Positions 21,151 to 32,514 are shown, counted from the first letter of the stretch. The stretch is 64,000 nt of DNA from Tenodera sinensis (GCA_030765045.1 CM060966.1:66027921-66091920); one strand, 5' to 3'. Made by a program: numbers and translations. The notes: generated from the letters alone by a model not told the origin.

Positions 21151-21400
21151 CCTCATTTCTCATAAAGTGATCCATCTGTGTAAATATATTCTTGCTCTGG
21201 ATAATGTATATGAATTGTTTCTACAGTTAAAAATTTTTGTTGTTGTGTATCACAATGTTTTTTAGCTGCAATATTTTCAGTTAATTGATTATCTAGGTTA
21301 ATTTCTATTTGAGAGAGGTGGCATTTTGGAAGAGAGATTTTTTCAACTGAAGCATTTGCTTATATATTATATTTCTTCTGTATATTATTTGCTGTTGTAC
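21151..21400 (-). pseudogene. LINE RNase H fragment (LINE C)
   Basis: On the minus strand a frame reads FLTVETIHIHYPEQEYIYTDGSL, equivalent to LALETINTRYPTEEWLHIYTDGSS of LINE A but clearly diverged. The DGS motif carries the first catalytic Asp of RNase H. Glycine-rich GAGI-like text follows toward 21140. A third LINE family related to A and B; a comparable RT fragment lies at 26230-26405. Confidence 0.6.
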
Positions 21401-22376
21401 AGCTGGTCAAATAATGTTGGCCACTTGTCAGAAAGTAAGATCACTTTGTTCTTGCGAAGTTAGCCTAAGTCACAGGCAGGCTCCTACAAGTGTTAAGGCA
21501 TTGTAGTGATCTGTGATTGGGAACAGTATTGACATGAATCAATCTTCCAGACAATCGTTTCCTCAAGTAAAATACAAACAATTAAAACTAGAAGTGTGAA
21601 TTAGTGAACAGATTAAACGGAATAGTGTTAGGGACTGTTTGACCTGTAAAGCATATCAAAGACAACAAACTCAAACCATCATCTCACAGTTTCCAAGCAG
21701 TTCTAAGCATTGAATCCTGGATCATAGTGTATTGCACTGGTTCAAGTCTCTCACACTATCTTAAATTTTTAATGTTACTGTTTTTGTTGTTTGCATGACT
21801 AATGATTATGTTAAGAGTGAATTTTGAAATAAAAGAGGGAGTCTAAGTTATTTTAACGTTAAAATTCTATTATTGCTGCCTTAAGATCTTTCCCCTTTGG
21901 CCTAAAAAGCATAATTTACACTTGAGACACCTTTCTATTAAAATGAAAGAACCAGGAAAGTGACTAGCCGCCTTCAATTCAGCTGCAGTTTAAAAGGATC
22001 CTCCTTGTACTTCTGCATAAAGACGTTCATATCCTTCTGAGTAGTAAGTCTTATAAATGGTGCTATTTCCCTTTCCTATTTGCCCATGTTCCCTATTTTG
22101 CTGAGCCCAATTCCTCCCAGTTCGTTCTGATAAGGTATGTCTTTGAACAGCCTTAGATGGCAAAAACCCTGGTTAATCAAAGCTAACAGAGCAATATGTT
22201 TAAGAAGGCAGTAATATTATTTCAATTGAAATAAAATACATCAACAGCACAAAGTTCAACAATTGCTGATAGGTGTGGTTGTGCGTCGAACACACATGCA
22301 GCTCTGTAGAGTACAAGATAAGAACTGGCAAAAGCATTCCTGAACAACCTAACTTACATTTTTGACATATTTTCTT
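21401..22376. other. No gene recognised
   Basis: AT-rich, no supported ORF, no clear repeat unit beyond short AT runs. Confidence 0.4.
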
Positions 22377-22438
22377 GTTGTGAGGGAGATCAGAGTACAA
22401 CAATGGATGGCTGGGTATGAGAAAGACTCTGAAAGGAC

Positions 22439-22661
22439 AAAAAAAAAAAAAAAAAAATTGTTGTTTAACGACGCTGTCAATTGTCAGGATTACATAAGCA
22501 TCACCAGTGTGCTGGAATTTCGTCCCGCAGGAATTCTTTCACATGCCAGTAAATCTACTGACATGAAACTGGCGTTTTTAAGCACACTTAAAAACCATCG
22601 ATCTGGACCATGTTTGAACCCATGACCTTGGGATCAGTAAGCCAGTGTCTAACCAACTGAG
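22439..22661 (-). mobile_element. SINE family S3 inside the left LTR
   Basis: Flanked by CTGAAAGGAC at 22429-22438 and 22662-22671. On the minus strand the head reads CTCAGTTGGTTAGACACTGG with the B-box-like ATGGGTTCAAACATGG. The body includes AGTAGATTTACTGGCATG-like text, and it ends ACAGCGTCGTTAAACAACAA plus a T run (A run on +). A second copy lies at 43795-44015 on the + strand. Confidence 0.8.
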
Positions 22662-22824
22662 CTGAAAGGACCGAGCAAGGTTATAAGAAGAACAGTTGTG
22701 AGTTGTTATAGCAGGAGAGAGTGTGGACTGTGTTAACTACAACAAGAAAACTGCATTTGTAGTAAAATTTTAGAGGAGAATAAAGTGATATAATGGGACT
22801 CAGATATTTGCTACTCTGTTACAC

Positions 22825-22841
22825 TGGTGTCAGGAAGTAGG
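22825..22841 (+). promoter_or_regulatory. Putative primer-binding site
   Basis: TGGTGTCAGGAAGTAGG directly after the left LTR end (TTACA, C). Similar TGGTGTCAGAAGTGGGAT sites follow LTRs in many arthropod Ty3/gypsy elements. The tRNA was not determined. Confidence 0.5.
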
Positions 22842-22897
22842 ATTCGCTGAAGTGCATTTTGTTACATTGTTGTCAGAAATGTGACATTAACACTACA

Positions 22898-23280
22898 ATG
22901 GAGGCAGTGCTTGAGAAACTGTTGCCTAATATGGCAGAAGTGAAGGAGGAAATCAAATCTAGAATGGATGAGATGAAAACAAAGTGGACGGACATCATGG
23001 AGGACTACTGGGAAGTTCTCTGCACCCTAGAAGGAAGAGTTGACGGAAGTGTCAAGGAACTGGATGCCAAGGGCAGACAGGATAGCACAGATCTGGGGTG
23101 GGAGCACCTAGTGGCCGGGATGACATTTGCATCCATCTCGGAGAACATAAGTGTTTGTCACAAGGAAGACAAGGAGCCAGCTCAGGGACATTGTCGATCC
23201 TGTAGAGGGATGTTTCGGTGATGTAGCCAAACTGGACATGTGAAAAACTGCTAGCAGGGAAGTCTAGAAGCAAGCAAGGA
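22898..23280 (+). pseudogene. Gag-like fragment
   Basis: From MEAVLEKLLPNMAEVKEEIK the frame is a charged coiled-coil-like stretch ending at a stop at 23219-23221. Just after it, in the same frame, CSQTGHVKNC resembles the second half of a CCHC zinc knuckle. That fits a retrotransposon Gag. The family is uncertain and the frame is broken by at least two stops. Confidence 0.5.
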
Positions 23281-24649
23281 ACAAGTAAGAACCATCTTTG
23301 TGTGGGACATAGAGGAACCGTTGAAGCCATCCAATCAGGTGATGCTGAGTGCCATGAATGAAAGAACGGAGGACGATATCATCATGGATGGAAGGTTATA
23401 GGGGAAGCCATGCTGGGTACGAGTGAACACAATTGCAGCAGTGACAATGATTCGACGGAAGTGGCATAGGATATGCCAACGAGGAAAGTGGATCAACCCT
23501 ATGAGATAGTGACAGCTGGGTCAGTGGGCAGACAAAGGGACAAGGTCAGGCTGCCTGGCTTGTCTGCTGTGTGTATGTGACAGTAACAATGGGTGGTAGA
23601 AACAAAAAGGATTCGTGAATATTTGCCAGGCTTCCAGCTGAGTCATAGCTGCACATATGCCTGGAGAGTTTCTCGAAAGGTCGTGTGACATGATATCCAG
23701 TATAAAATTATCTGAGACAGTAGCTATGAGGGAGTCTTCTGTTAGTGAGTTTAGTTTTTATTTTTTAGAGGAGAGCTACAGAATAAGTTATTGTGTCAGT
23801 GAGTGTGTATGTGTCATCATGTGGTGCATCATAAGAAGATCAACATGCATTTGGTACAACATAATAACTGTATGACAGAGAAAGTGAAGAAAAACCCTGA
23901 AAGGACAGAGCAAGATTATGAGAAGAGGAGTTATGAATTGTGATAGTGGGAAAGACTGTGTTAACTATGAGAAGAAAACTGTGTGTTTGTAGTAACATTT
24001 TAGAGCAGAATAAAGTGATAGAAAACTAACGGACTCGGATATTTGCCACTTTGTTACATTATTAAGGAAAATTAATAAAATATACAGAACACATTGAATG
24101 CAAAGTAAGATATGTATAACTTTAAATGACTATTACATAGAATTGTTTAATGTTTATGGGATAGCTTGTTAATCAATAGAAGTTTATTAGCATGTTTTTT
24201 CTTTTTTTTCCTTATCCCCTTCATTATTCTTTTGTACCTTTGTTCTCTTCACACTTTAACACAATACACACAAGCACTTGTCCGGGATTTGAACCTGACC
24301 CTTTGCACCAGAGGACATTGAAAGGAAGGGGAATATATGCATGTAACTTACAATAGTTTAATAATACTTAAAATATACATTTTTTTTCTTTACCTGATTA
24401 CCCTCCCCTTATGTAGGACTTACACTCACTAGGACTTACAAGCCAGTGCCTAGGGTCAGACACCTGTTGGGGAACACAGGAACGTATGGACTGGATAGTG
24501 AAGACCTGAATGGTCAACTAAGCAGCAGATATAATAGTGAGGAAGAGGATGATATGAAATGCAGGCAAAGTTGATGATCTGAAAGGTAATAATGGAGCAA
24601 TTGGCAGGGGATGGAATGAGTGGTGGAGGAAACCGGAGAACCTAGAGAA

Positions 24650-24757
24650 AACCCATCCTGACACTGCTTCATCCACCACAAATACCACTTGTGGGTCCCT
24701 GGGAATGAACCTGGGCCACATAGGTGGTAGGTGAATGCTCTAACCGCTTGGCACTAA
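24650..24757 (-). repeat. SINE family S2, second copy
   Basis: Reverse strand: GTGCCAAGCGGTTAGAGC, then CCCAGGTTCATTCCCAGGG, then TGGTATTTGTGGTGGATG. Same layout as 20121-20235. Confidence 0.68.
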
Positions 24758-24936
24758 AATACACATTTGTTAAACTATATTCATAATGGGATTAAAGTAT
24801 AGGGGACACAGCTTATCGGCAATTCCCAAGAGTTCAACATGGCCAACATTACACTAAACAGCAGACTAAAGTACCCCAGAAAGCAGTTCTGCCAACATAC
24901 ATAATAAAGGCATTTCTAACCTCAAATATCACAGGG

Positions 24937-24937
24937 T

Positions 24938-24972
<35 letters not shown>

Positions 24973-24976
24973 TTTC
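24937..24976 (+). repeat. (TTTA)n microsatellite
   Basis: About ten uninterrupted TTTA units. Probably the reverse-oriented tail of a short element whose body follows. Confidence 0.9.
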
Positions 24977-25347
24977 AACCATAAAACATATACATGTTGT
25001 GGTTGTGTCACTAAAAAAACTACTTACAAAATATAGTACTTACATACATAATATTCATAGGCACAATCTATCTACAAACCCTCATCTAAAACTCACGCTT
25101 ACATCCTTAGATCTGCATTTACCTCAACAATGCAAAAACTCATCAGTTGAATAATAACACTTTTCCATCAAAAATTGCTTGAGATGTTTTTTGAAACGGT
25201 GAATGGAATTTATATTTTTTACTTCAATGGGTAATTTGTTGTAATATTTAATGCCTCTGTAGTAAAAACTATTTTCAAACAATTTTTTGTTATGTGGGGT
25301 TAGATGTAAAGTAACTTGCTTTCAAACGATAATAATGCTTGAACATT

Positions 25348-25446
25348 AAGAGGTGGAATCAGGACTGAAAAATGCAATGCCATAGCTGGGATTTGAACCA
25401 TGGACACCAGCAGTAAGCTTGTTGGCATAAATAAATAATAAATATC
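25348..25446 (+). mobile_element. SINE family S1, short copy with TSD
   Basis: About 99 bp, flanked by ATGCTTGAACATT (25335-25347) and ATGCTTGAATATT (25447-25459), one mismatch. Starts AGAGGTGGAATCAGGACTG, then an antisense B box (GGGATTTGAACC), jumps to CACCAGCAGTAAGCTTGTTGG and ends GCATAAATAAATAATAAAT. It has the same terminal layout as the long S1 copies, with the middle deleted. Confidence 0.8.
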
Positions 25447-26229
25447 ATGCTTGAATATTGTTACCATACAACACAAGAAGCTACTCACTTTCTGCAAATC
25501 TTGTTCTGTAATAACACTTTTGGATAAAATCACTTCTGAACATTAAATATCCTAATATATATTTAATGCACTACCCTAATATATATTTATTGCACTATTG
25601 TGTAGAAAACACAAAAATAACAGTAATTATAACTGCATATACTGCTCTAAAAGAATTGAAGACAAAATCACACAAGCACGAACAGTACATCCATTAATAC
25701 GGTGACTAAACAGAAACTTGTTTTAAAATTTATTGGTTGGCCTCTCTGGAATGCATTCATAATATGGTTATATGTTAGGAACAGTTGACAGCACTAATGC
25801 AACCTAACAGCAAATATAACCAGACTGCACCATAATGGGCGAAAAATGTCAACGCTGTTGTTTGGGGTATTTCAATAAGCTGTGCCTAGTATATAAACTT
25901 TAATTGATTAATTAGTATATTAAAGTGTAGAGTGTAACATAGAGATGGGAAATTTGAACCATCACTCTCTCAACATTCCAGTGCCGTCATCTTCACCTCT
26001 CGGGGCTCTAATGACCTAGTTGTCGACTGACGCTAATCACTCTCTCATCCACTCTTCACCTCTCGGCCACAGCTCCAGTAGGAAACTAGTGTTTTATTCA
26101 AACATGTGCTTTCACTCATTTGCTGAGAACCATCATCATCTGTAGCGAGCTTGATCCGAAGTGGAAGTTACACTTGTTCTGCCTTTCAAGAGAAAGTGTA
26201 TGTAGTTTTCTTGAACTTTGCGATTTTTG

Positions 26230-26405
26230 TTTTATTACATATACTCCTGTGAGTTAAAAGGGAGTCTTTGTAATCTTTCATATAAAATTAGGACTTGTTT
26301 ATCTGTTTCACAATATATGGGTGTCTGTTTGCATTGCAGTAATTGTTGTAGTTGTTGTCTTCCTGTAATTATTCTTAGAGCCTGATTTTGAACCATTTCA
26401 ACTTT
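26230..26405 (-). pseudogene. LINE RT C-terminal fragment (LINE C)
   Basis: On the minus strand, LDKVEMVQNQALRIITGRQQ, then YERLQRLPFN. This parallels INKLEQIQNQALRLITGAVKS and HEKMLRLPNS of LINE A at clear divergence. It ends about 40 bp before the TAF1B exon. Confidence 0.68.
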
Positions 26406-26447
26406 ATCCAAGGATGAATTTAAATATTTGTATCTTGTATGTTACAG

Positions 26448-26640
26448 CTCAGTTGGTTAAATATGTGGAACGATTAATAGTGGTATCTCAACCAACATTT
26501 GAGTTTGATGCATTTAGTAAGATGCTGCCCAACTCTGAAGGCAAAGCAATGGCATTTCTCATTGTTACATTGAAGATGTTACTGGGACTTGATGGAAGGA
26601 CTGAACATGAAATATCAAAGACTGCATTAACTTTAAACAG
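26448..26640 (+). CDS. TAF1B: TAF1B internal exon 1 (RNA polymerase I initiation factor subunit)
   Basis: This exon encodes about 64 residues of TAF1B, the TFIIB-like subunit of the SL1/TIF-IB complex that positions RNA polymerase I at the rDNA promoter. The visible signature is EGKAMAFLIVTLKMLLGLD followed by an acidic/helical stretch (TEHEISKTALTLN), which matches the family's cyclin-fold helix of the type 'IIVxLKLLFxLDD'. The exon is bounded by an acceptor (TGTTACAG, AG at 26446-26447) and a perfect donor GTAAGT at 26641. It starts at codon position 2 and ends after codon position 2, and that phase fits the next exon at 47043. No ATG belongs to it: the open frame upstream of the acceptor is intron. 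The exons before it were not found in the window. The assignment rests on recalled family similarity and exon-phase agreement, without a database search. Confidence 0.82.
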
Positions 26641-26875
26641 GTAAGTAATCTTCTTTCTGGCAAAAGTACATAATAGTCTAATTTCAAATTCAGAAAGTTT
26701 TATTTCAAACCATTTGGACTTCATACAGGGTGGAAGTGAAATAATCTGTCAGACTGATGGAGGTGAGAGAATGGATGTAAATGAACAAAAACTTTTAATA
26801 CTTTTTAAATTAAATACACCATTAACTAGATAATCATGTTTAAAACATGGTAAGCCACAGTGTAGTTGTTTGTAT

Positions 26876-27890
26876 TGTAATGGATTAATTTGGTGGGAGC
26901 ACGAACGGCCGTTCGAAGAGCCAAAAGAGAGTGTGGTCAGCAAAAGATGGAACAGCTTGAGGTGATGTCAGAGACAAAAGCCGTCTGTCTAGGGGATTCT
27001 ACTGCGTGGAGTGAGTGTGGGTAGAAGTCTACCGTGAGATGTGACCAGGAGTGGGTCAGCCCTGAACAACGGGAACTAGAACCAGGGGACCATTGCAAGT
27101 TGTTGGGACGGTGCTGAGCCGTGGTGAATGCAGTACCGGCGCATAAGCCTAATCCTGCTAATTACATGTAATTCAACTTGGTGCATGTGGTTCCTTGGGA
27201 AGGGAGCGGTATTGACTTCTGATTCGAATTGGCCAATTAATGCTGGTAAGAGATGTCGCCTGTGTGGAAAGGAGAATTTGATGAGTGGCTGTGAAACCAG
27301 AGGAGCCAGTTGTACACTGTCGACCAGGGCGTGGCTCTTCGAGACTGCAAGTTCGCCATACATCTTATATCTTCGAGTGCCGACATTGGGATGAGTACCA
27401 ATTTAATTAATAATAGTTTTGTGGGAGTGGGAAAACTCCAGAGGTACAGTTAATAAGGGGGGATTGCACTGTATGAGGCCCTTTAATCACCAAACCGGAG
27501 ATCAACTTGGTATAGGTGGAGATTGTCACAGACTGTAAGCAAGATTTCCAGTTAGATTGTATTTTCTCCTTTTTTTCTTAATTTCATATTATAGGAAACT
27601 TTATTGTTTCATGTTAATATTTTCATGTTAATGTTTAACAGAGTCCATGTTCAAATTTGTTGTTTCATTTTAATATTTTTATGTTAATATTTAACAGAGT
27701 CCATTTTTAAATTTGTTGTTGCCTTTTAATAATTGCTTGTTAATGTTTAATAGTGTTCATTATAATAAATGTTATGTTATGCTGTAGTTTGTTGGTTACT
27801 TGGTAGTATCCTGTCTCGATCCTGCGGAATAAGTTATTAGGAGAAAAGAAAAGTAGTAGGTGTAAATATAGTGCCAAAGGTGGCGTAACA
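26876..27890 (+). repeat. 5' LTR
   Basis: 1,015 bp, TG...CA ends. A possible polyadenylation signal AATAAA lies at 27764-27769. A 56-bp-spaced internal repeat (TTTAACAGAGTCCAT at about 27635 and 27691) is present. Differs from the 3' LTR at a few percent of positions by eye. Confidence 0.95.
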
Positions 27891-27891
27891 C

Positions 27892-27903
27892 TGGTAGCAG
27901 AGC
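27892..27903 (+). promoter_or_regulatory. Primer-binding site, initiator tRNA-Met type
   Basis: TGGTAGCAGAGC, one base after the 5' LTR, is the exact complement of the 3' end of animal initiator methionine tRNA (GCTCTGCTACCA). This is where minus-strand cDNA synthesis would start. Confidence 0.82.
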
Positions 27904-27990
27904 CATTTTGTCCTACATACACGTTTTAGTGTCAGTTGGAACATTTAACAGGATACTACAAAGTACACCAAATAGTGTTTTAGGTCAATA

Positions 27991-28003
27991 ATATTGTCAG
28001 TGT
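27991..28003. repeat. TSD left, LINE A copy 2
   Basis: ATATTGTCAGTGT, exact match to 31340-31352. Confidence 0.9.
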
Positions 28004-28119
28004 AACCAAAAATTAAAACTTCTTGGAATTTTAAAAAAGCAGATTGGTCCAGTTTCCAAAATGAGATAGAAGGGAAGTGTAATATACTGTTAGAATCAGA
28101 GTTCGAGTCAACAGATGAA

Positions 28120-29112
28120 ATGAATAAAAAAATTTGTGAAATATTATTGACAGCAGCCAAAACACATATCCCCAAAGGAAAGTTAAAGAAATATAGCTAC
28201 TTTTGGTCTGCATCTTTATCTAAGTTAAAGCACAAAAGAAATATATTAAGAGTAAAAGCCGAAAGAACCAAGGGTCCAGAAGATGTACAAAACTGGAGAA
28301 GAAAAGCAGCCATTTTTAAGAAAGAATTAATTACAGCAAAGAGGGCCAGTTTCACAAATTTTGTAGAACATATGGACTATAGGAAAGATGGAAATAAAAT
28401 ATACAAATTCCTTAATAAAACAAAATTACCAAAAAATACAACTGAACCATTAAAACATAATAACAAAAGCTTAACTTCAGATAGGGAAATAGCAGAATCC
28501 CTTAACAAGTTTTATGCTCAGTCACAAAGAATACCCCAAGCATATAAAAACCAAGATAAAGCTATCCAAAAAACTATCAGAGAAACTAATAAGCCAAAAT
28601 ATATACGAAATGATATTTTTATTCAGGATTTTAACGAAACAGAACTGAATTTAGCAATACAACAATTACAGAACAAAAACTCTCCAGGACCTGACAAGAT
28701 CCACCCACAGTTTATTAAACACCTTGGCAGGAAAGGAAAAGAAATCCTTCTTAAACTGTATAACACGTGTTGGAGAATGACTGTACCTTCCGACTGGAAA
28801 AAAGCCATTATCATCCCGATTTTAAAGAAAAACAAACCTTCAAACAATATTAATAGTTTCAGACCAATTTCTTTGACCAGTGTTATTGCAAAAGTGATGG
28901 AAAGAATGGTGGCATCTAGACTTAACTGGTTCCTAGAATATTACAACTTAATTAATAGTTCACAGACCGGCTTCAGACAGAATCATAGTACAAGTGAAAA
29001 TGTACTCCTACTAAGCCAAGACATCAAGGAAGCTTTCAATAGAAAGGAGGATACCTTAGCAGTATTCATTGATTTTAAATCACCAATGACTCAGTCTGGA
29101 GAAACAAATTAA
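28120..29112 (+). pseudogene. LINE A copy 2 ORF2, RT fingers and palm
   Basis: 330 codons open from the end of the endonuclease into RT (SPGPDKIHPQF, FRPISLTSVIAKVMERM, TGFRQNHST). The reading frame ends at FKSP through the same single-base loss as copy 1. About 97% similar by eye to copy 1 over this part. Confidence 0.88.
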
Positions 29113-31335
29113 TTGAGAAATTGCAATCAATAGGTGTGAAAAGTAACATGCTTAAATGGATAACTCAGTTTATTTCACAAAGATTTTGTGCCACAAAATA
29201 TAATACATACATTTCCAAATATAAACAAACACACCTAGGACTTCCACAAGGTGCTGTTCTGAGCACAACACTCTTTAACATATATATATAAATAACCTTC
29301 CATCAATAATAAAAACTTTAGAAACCAAAATTGCTTTATTTGCTGACGATGTAGTCATTTGGACTTCAGGCTCTCCAAAAAAACCTGAATTAATTAGACA
29401 GAATAGAAACAGCCCTAAACAAAGTACATGAATGGAGCTTCAAAAACCTCATGACTATCAATGTGGAAAAAACAAATTATGAATTATTTACACTAAAATA
29501 CAAACCAGTTAATATTAACATAAATTATAATGGTAAACCACTCAAAGCAGTTGATGATGCCAAATACTTAGGCATCACTTTCAACAGAAAGCTAAGTTGG
29601 AAAAAACATATAACAAACATCTCAGAAAAGGTTGAAAAGAAACTGCAAATCCTGAAAAGGTTAGCTGGTGCTAAATGGGGCTGCTCAAAGAGAGTCCTTA
29701 ACACAACATACAAAATGTACGTTAAACCAAACCTCTTGTACTGTTCTGAAGCTTTAATAACAGCAGCAAATGCTAACATCAATAAACTTGAACAAATACA
29801 AAATCAGGCTCTTCGCCTAATCACTGGAGCAGTTAAATCCATACCTATTGATGCCATGCTTGCCTTAACACGGATCCCATCAATAACAACAAAAATAGAA
29901 GAACAAGCATTGCTCCAACACGAGAAAATGTTACGACTGCCAAACTCTAAATGGACAGAAGAGAACCTCCCCCCTTCAATCCTTAAAACTCATAGTAGTT
30001 TCCTAGAAAAGGTAACACAGATTAAATCCATTCCTAACACCAGAGAAAATCTAATTACAAGAGAAAATCCATTGGAATTATTGCAACCTAGCATCAATTT
30101 GGAATTAATAGAGGGAATAAGTAAATCAGACACACCAAAAGAAATACAAAAACTTCTAGCACTGGAAACAATCAATACTAGATATCCCACAGAAGAATGG
30201 CTGCACATATATACTGATGGATCCTCCACGGAAAACCTTACTGGAGCTGGAGTTACGTGTTCACATTTTTCCTTTTGTCATTCTGTTGGCAGAGACACAA
30301 CAAATTATGATGGAGAAATAGAGGCTATACACATTGCTCTCCGACAATTATTAAATCTTCCCTTAAATAAATTTAACAAGGCAGTAATTCTTTCGGATTC
30401 TAAAGCTGCAATTCAGGGAATATGTTCAAATACTACAAAGAAGTCAACAAAAATTAGAGAATGCTACAAAATGTTAACGTAAACGTAAACCCCGCGCGAC
30501 AGTCAACGGAGGGCCAAGGCTTACCGCCCAGCCGCTGCGTCCCCCACCTCTGCCCACTACAGGCGTCATTGGTGAGGTGCAGTACTGGAGGGTGGGACGT
30601 GGTCAGCACCCCGAGCCCTTCTGGCCAGTTATGCAGTCTTCTCGACCTGGGGCCGCTACTTCTCCATCAAGTAGCTCCTCAATTGGTCCCCCCGGGACCT
30701 AACGAGGCTGAGTGCACCCCGTGCCAAACCTCCCAGAGGGGATAAAATCCCCATGCTGGTACCGGGGATCGAACCCGGGTCCTCCACGCTACAGGCAAGC
30801 GTGCTGCCAGCTGCGCTACGGAGGCGGCCACAAAATGTTAACACAGCTCCAAAAAGTTAATAAGACTGTGCATCTCCAATGGATTCCAGCACACTGTGGA
30901 GTCATGGGGAATCAAGCTGCAGACTCACCTGCAAAGAAAGGCACAACAATAAAACAAAAGTCTAAATTCAATTTCTCATATTCCTCAATAAAACGCTTGA
31001 TCATTAAAAAATTTTCTCATTCATACCTACAAGAAATAGAAACAAATGCCAAAGATAAAAAATGGATTACACTACTTTCCAACCCAGATATAATCCCCTA
31101 GAGACCAAGGAAAACAGCGGTTGCAGCCTTCCGACTATTGATAAATCACGACTGCTTAGCAAATCATCTCTACAGAATAGGTATCTCAGCTTCACCAATA
31201 TATGTCCTGTGTAACGATCCAGCAGAAATGAACGAAGACCACTTGAAGACCTGTGAAGCATTAAGATCAGAAGAAACTACAGTTCAAAAGTATTGGAAAG
31301 CACGAATGCTAATGGCTTCATTGCCAGATGCAAGG
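29113..31335 (+). pseudogene. LINE A copy 2 ORF2, RT palm to C-terminus
   Basis: After the frameshift: LFADDVVIW at about 29337-29360, then 343 open codons (29451-30482) covering thumb, LEQIQNQALRLITGA and RNase H (WLHIYTDGSS, DGEIEAI, LSDSKAA). The SINE interrupts after YKMLT. RNase H resumes at 30840 with VHLQWIPAHCGVMGNQAAD, complete here, whereas copies 1 and 3 have deletions. A stop at 31099 precedes the Cys/His end (CNDPAEMNEDHLKTCEAL). Confidence 0.88.
30479..30829 (-). mobile_element. SINE family S4, GC-rich, inside LINE A copy 2
   Basis: 351 bp flanked by ACAAAATGTTAAC (30466-30478, 30830-30842). On the minus strand it starts GGCCGCCTCCGTAGCGCAGCTGG (A box) with GGGTTCGATCCCCGG (B box) 40 bp later, a clear tRNA-derived head, followed by a GC-rich body. 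It ends with a TTTACGTTTACG-type tail. It is the most GC-rich stretch in the window and the youngest layer of this nest. Confidence 0.88.
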
Positions 31336-31339
31336 CAAC

Positions 31340-31352
31340 ATATTGTCAGTGT
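31340..31352. repeat. TSD right, LINE A copy 2
   Basis: Exact match to 27991-28003; gag begins five bases later. Confidence 0.9.
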
Positions 31353-31356
31353 CATA

Positions 31357-32514
31357 ATGGAAATTGTAAATCAGCCCGAATTCCTCCATTGTACAGAGTT
31401 GGAAGGAGAACTTAAAATAAGTCAGATAAAATATGATTCAAAAAGTACAGTAGTTGAATTGATCAGAAGTTTACGAGAAGCATTAAATCAACCAGGCCCA
31501 ATTAAACTCTGAGCAAGTTTTGATCCAGTACAGGAAATCGGACTTTGTGAGTCGAATGTTAATTTATTTGATGAAATGTTAAAGGAATTTAGTTTGTCAG
31601 AAATCAGACCGAGTCAGAAACGAAGAATAGTGGGAAGGTTAAAGTATTGGAGTTTTCGGATAAAGGAAAATGCACGATTATTAGAAGGAGAAAATAATGA
31701 AAGGTTTAATAAGCTGGGGATGTGCTTGTCGTCATTAGCAACAGAATTAGATGTCACTGGAACGGAAAATAAACGAATAACTGATTCAGTAAATACTCAG
31801 AATATCAATCCGGAGTTACTTCACGTTAAATTTGCGAAACTTGTAACGAATCCATGGCAAGCGTTCTTAGCGTCATTAAAAATATTTGAGGTAAAATCGC
31901 CAGACGACATATTTGATTTTGTCATTTGTTTGGTGAAAGCTAAAATGCAAGCTGAAGCTTTCCGAACACCACAAGTGACTGTGTTACAAATGTTACAACC
32001 TTTTGTAGGCTTGAATTTACAGTCGGTGTTGTTACAAATAATTGCAGAAGATGGCTCGTTAGATAGTTTTCATAGTAGGGTGTTACATATGTTTCTGTCA
32101 TCAGCACAAATTCATGATCTCTTATATCAACATTTTTTTAGGCTACAACGGACTTCTGAAATTATTTTAGATTATATTAATCAGCAGAAGTTGGTAGCCT
32201 TGGCACTAAAAGTAATATTTTCAGAAGAAGAGATTGTAAGCAATAAATTACAGAATGCAGCTCATATCGAACTCCGGTCATTATTTTTGAGGAAATCAAG
32301 GCCCACTACCTTTAAAGAGTTGGAGGAAGTGGCTCTGAAATGTACACAATTACCAAGTTTAAATAGGGGCGGGCCTCAGAATCAAATGGGGCAACCACTA
32401 TCGAATGCCGAACTAACGAAACAAGAGAGTAGACAAGTGTTTGTGTGTTATTACTGTAATAAGCCAGGTCATATGATAAAAGATTGTTATGCTAAACATC
32501 TTAAGGGAGAGTAG
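31357..32514 (+). pseudogene. Gag of the Ty3/gypsy element
   Basis: About 385 codons starting at ATG 31357 (MEIVNQPEFLHCTELEGEL). An in-frame TGA at 31510-31512 interrupts it; the frame then continues unbroken to TAG at 32512. The middle (INPELLHVKFAKLVTNPWQ to QKLVALALKVIF) is helical and capsid-like. The C-terminus has one zinc knuckle, CYYCNKPGHMIKDC (CX2CX4HX4C), for RNA packaging. The LINE insertion at 28004-31339 lies just upstream of the ATG, in the leader. Apart from the TGA the frame is intact, suggesting fairly recent activity. Confidence 0.85.

Larger units (their letters stand above)
22377..24059 (+). mobile_element. Small LTR retroelement relic
   Basis: Two direct repeats flank a gag-like region. 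The left one (about 22377-22823, split by a SINE) and the right one (about 23684-24059) share TGAAAGGACxGAGCAAG, TGTGTTAACTA and AGAATAAAGTGATA, and both end TTGTTACA or CTGTTACA. After the left LTR comes a primer-binding-like TGGTGTCAGGAAGTAGG (22825). Only gag-like coding is visible and pol is absent, so it is deleted or non-autonomous. LTR starts are estimates. Confidence 0.65.
24798..25898. repeat. MITE-like element M, copy 2, with insertions
   Basis: Ends TATAGGGGACACAGCTTATC (left) and, inverted, TATACTAGGCACAGCTTATTG (right). It matches copy 1 outside two inserted blocks: a (TTTA)n-containing block with unrelated sequence from about 24940, and an S1 SINE at 25348-25446. Confidence 0.62.
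28004..31339 (+). mobile_element. LINE A copy 2, 5'-truncated, inside gypsy leader
   Basis: Flanked by ATATTGTCAGTGT (27991-28003 and 31340-31352). Truncated at the late endonuclease region and ending GCAAGGCAAC without the usual long AAC tail. It carries RT, RNase H and the C-terminal region. It shares three indels with copy 1 that copy 3 lacks. A SINE (30479-30829) is inserted in its RNase H. Confidence 0.93.

Noticed and set aside
21401..21440. KVILLSDK-like RNase H motif on the minus strand next to LINE C
   Set aside because: It is in the wrong order relative to the YTDGS motif, so probably chance.
27076..27394. Opposed 88-95 codon frames, repeated at 36661-37066
   Set aside because: They lie within the LTRs, differ by stop-changing substitutions and show no protein family.
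30461..30844. 94- and 62-codon frames in GC-rich sequence
   Set aside because: Inside the S4 SINE; driven by GC content and the tRNA-like head.
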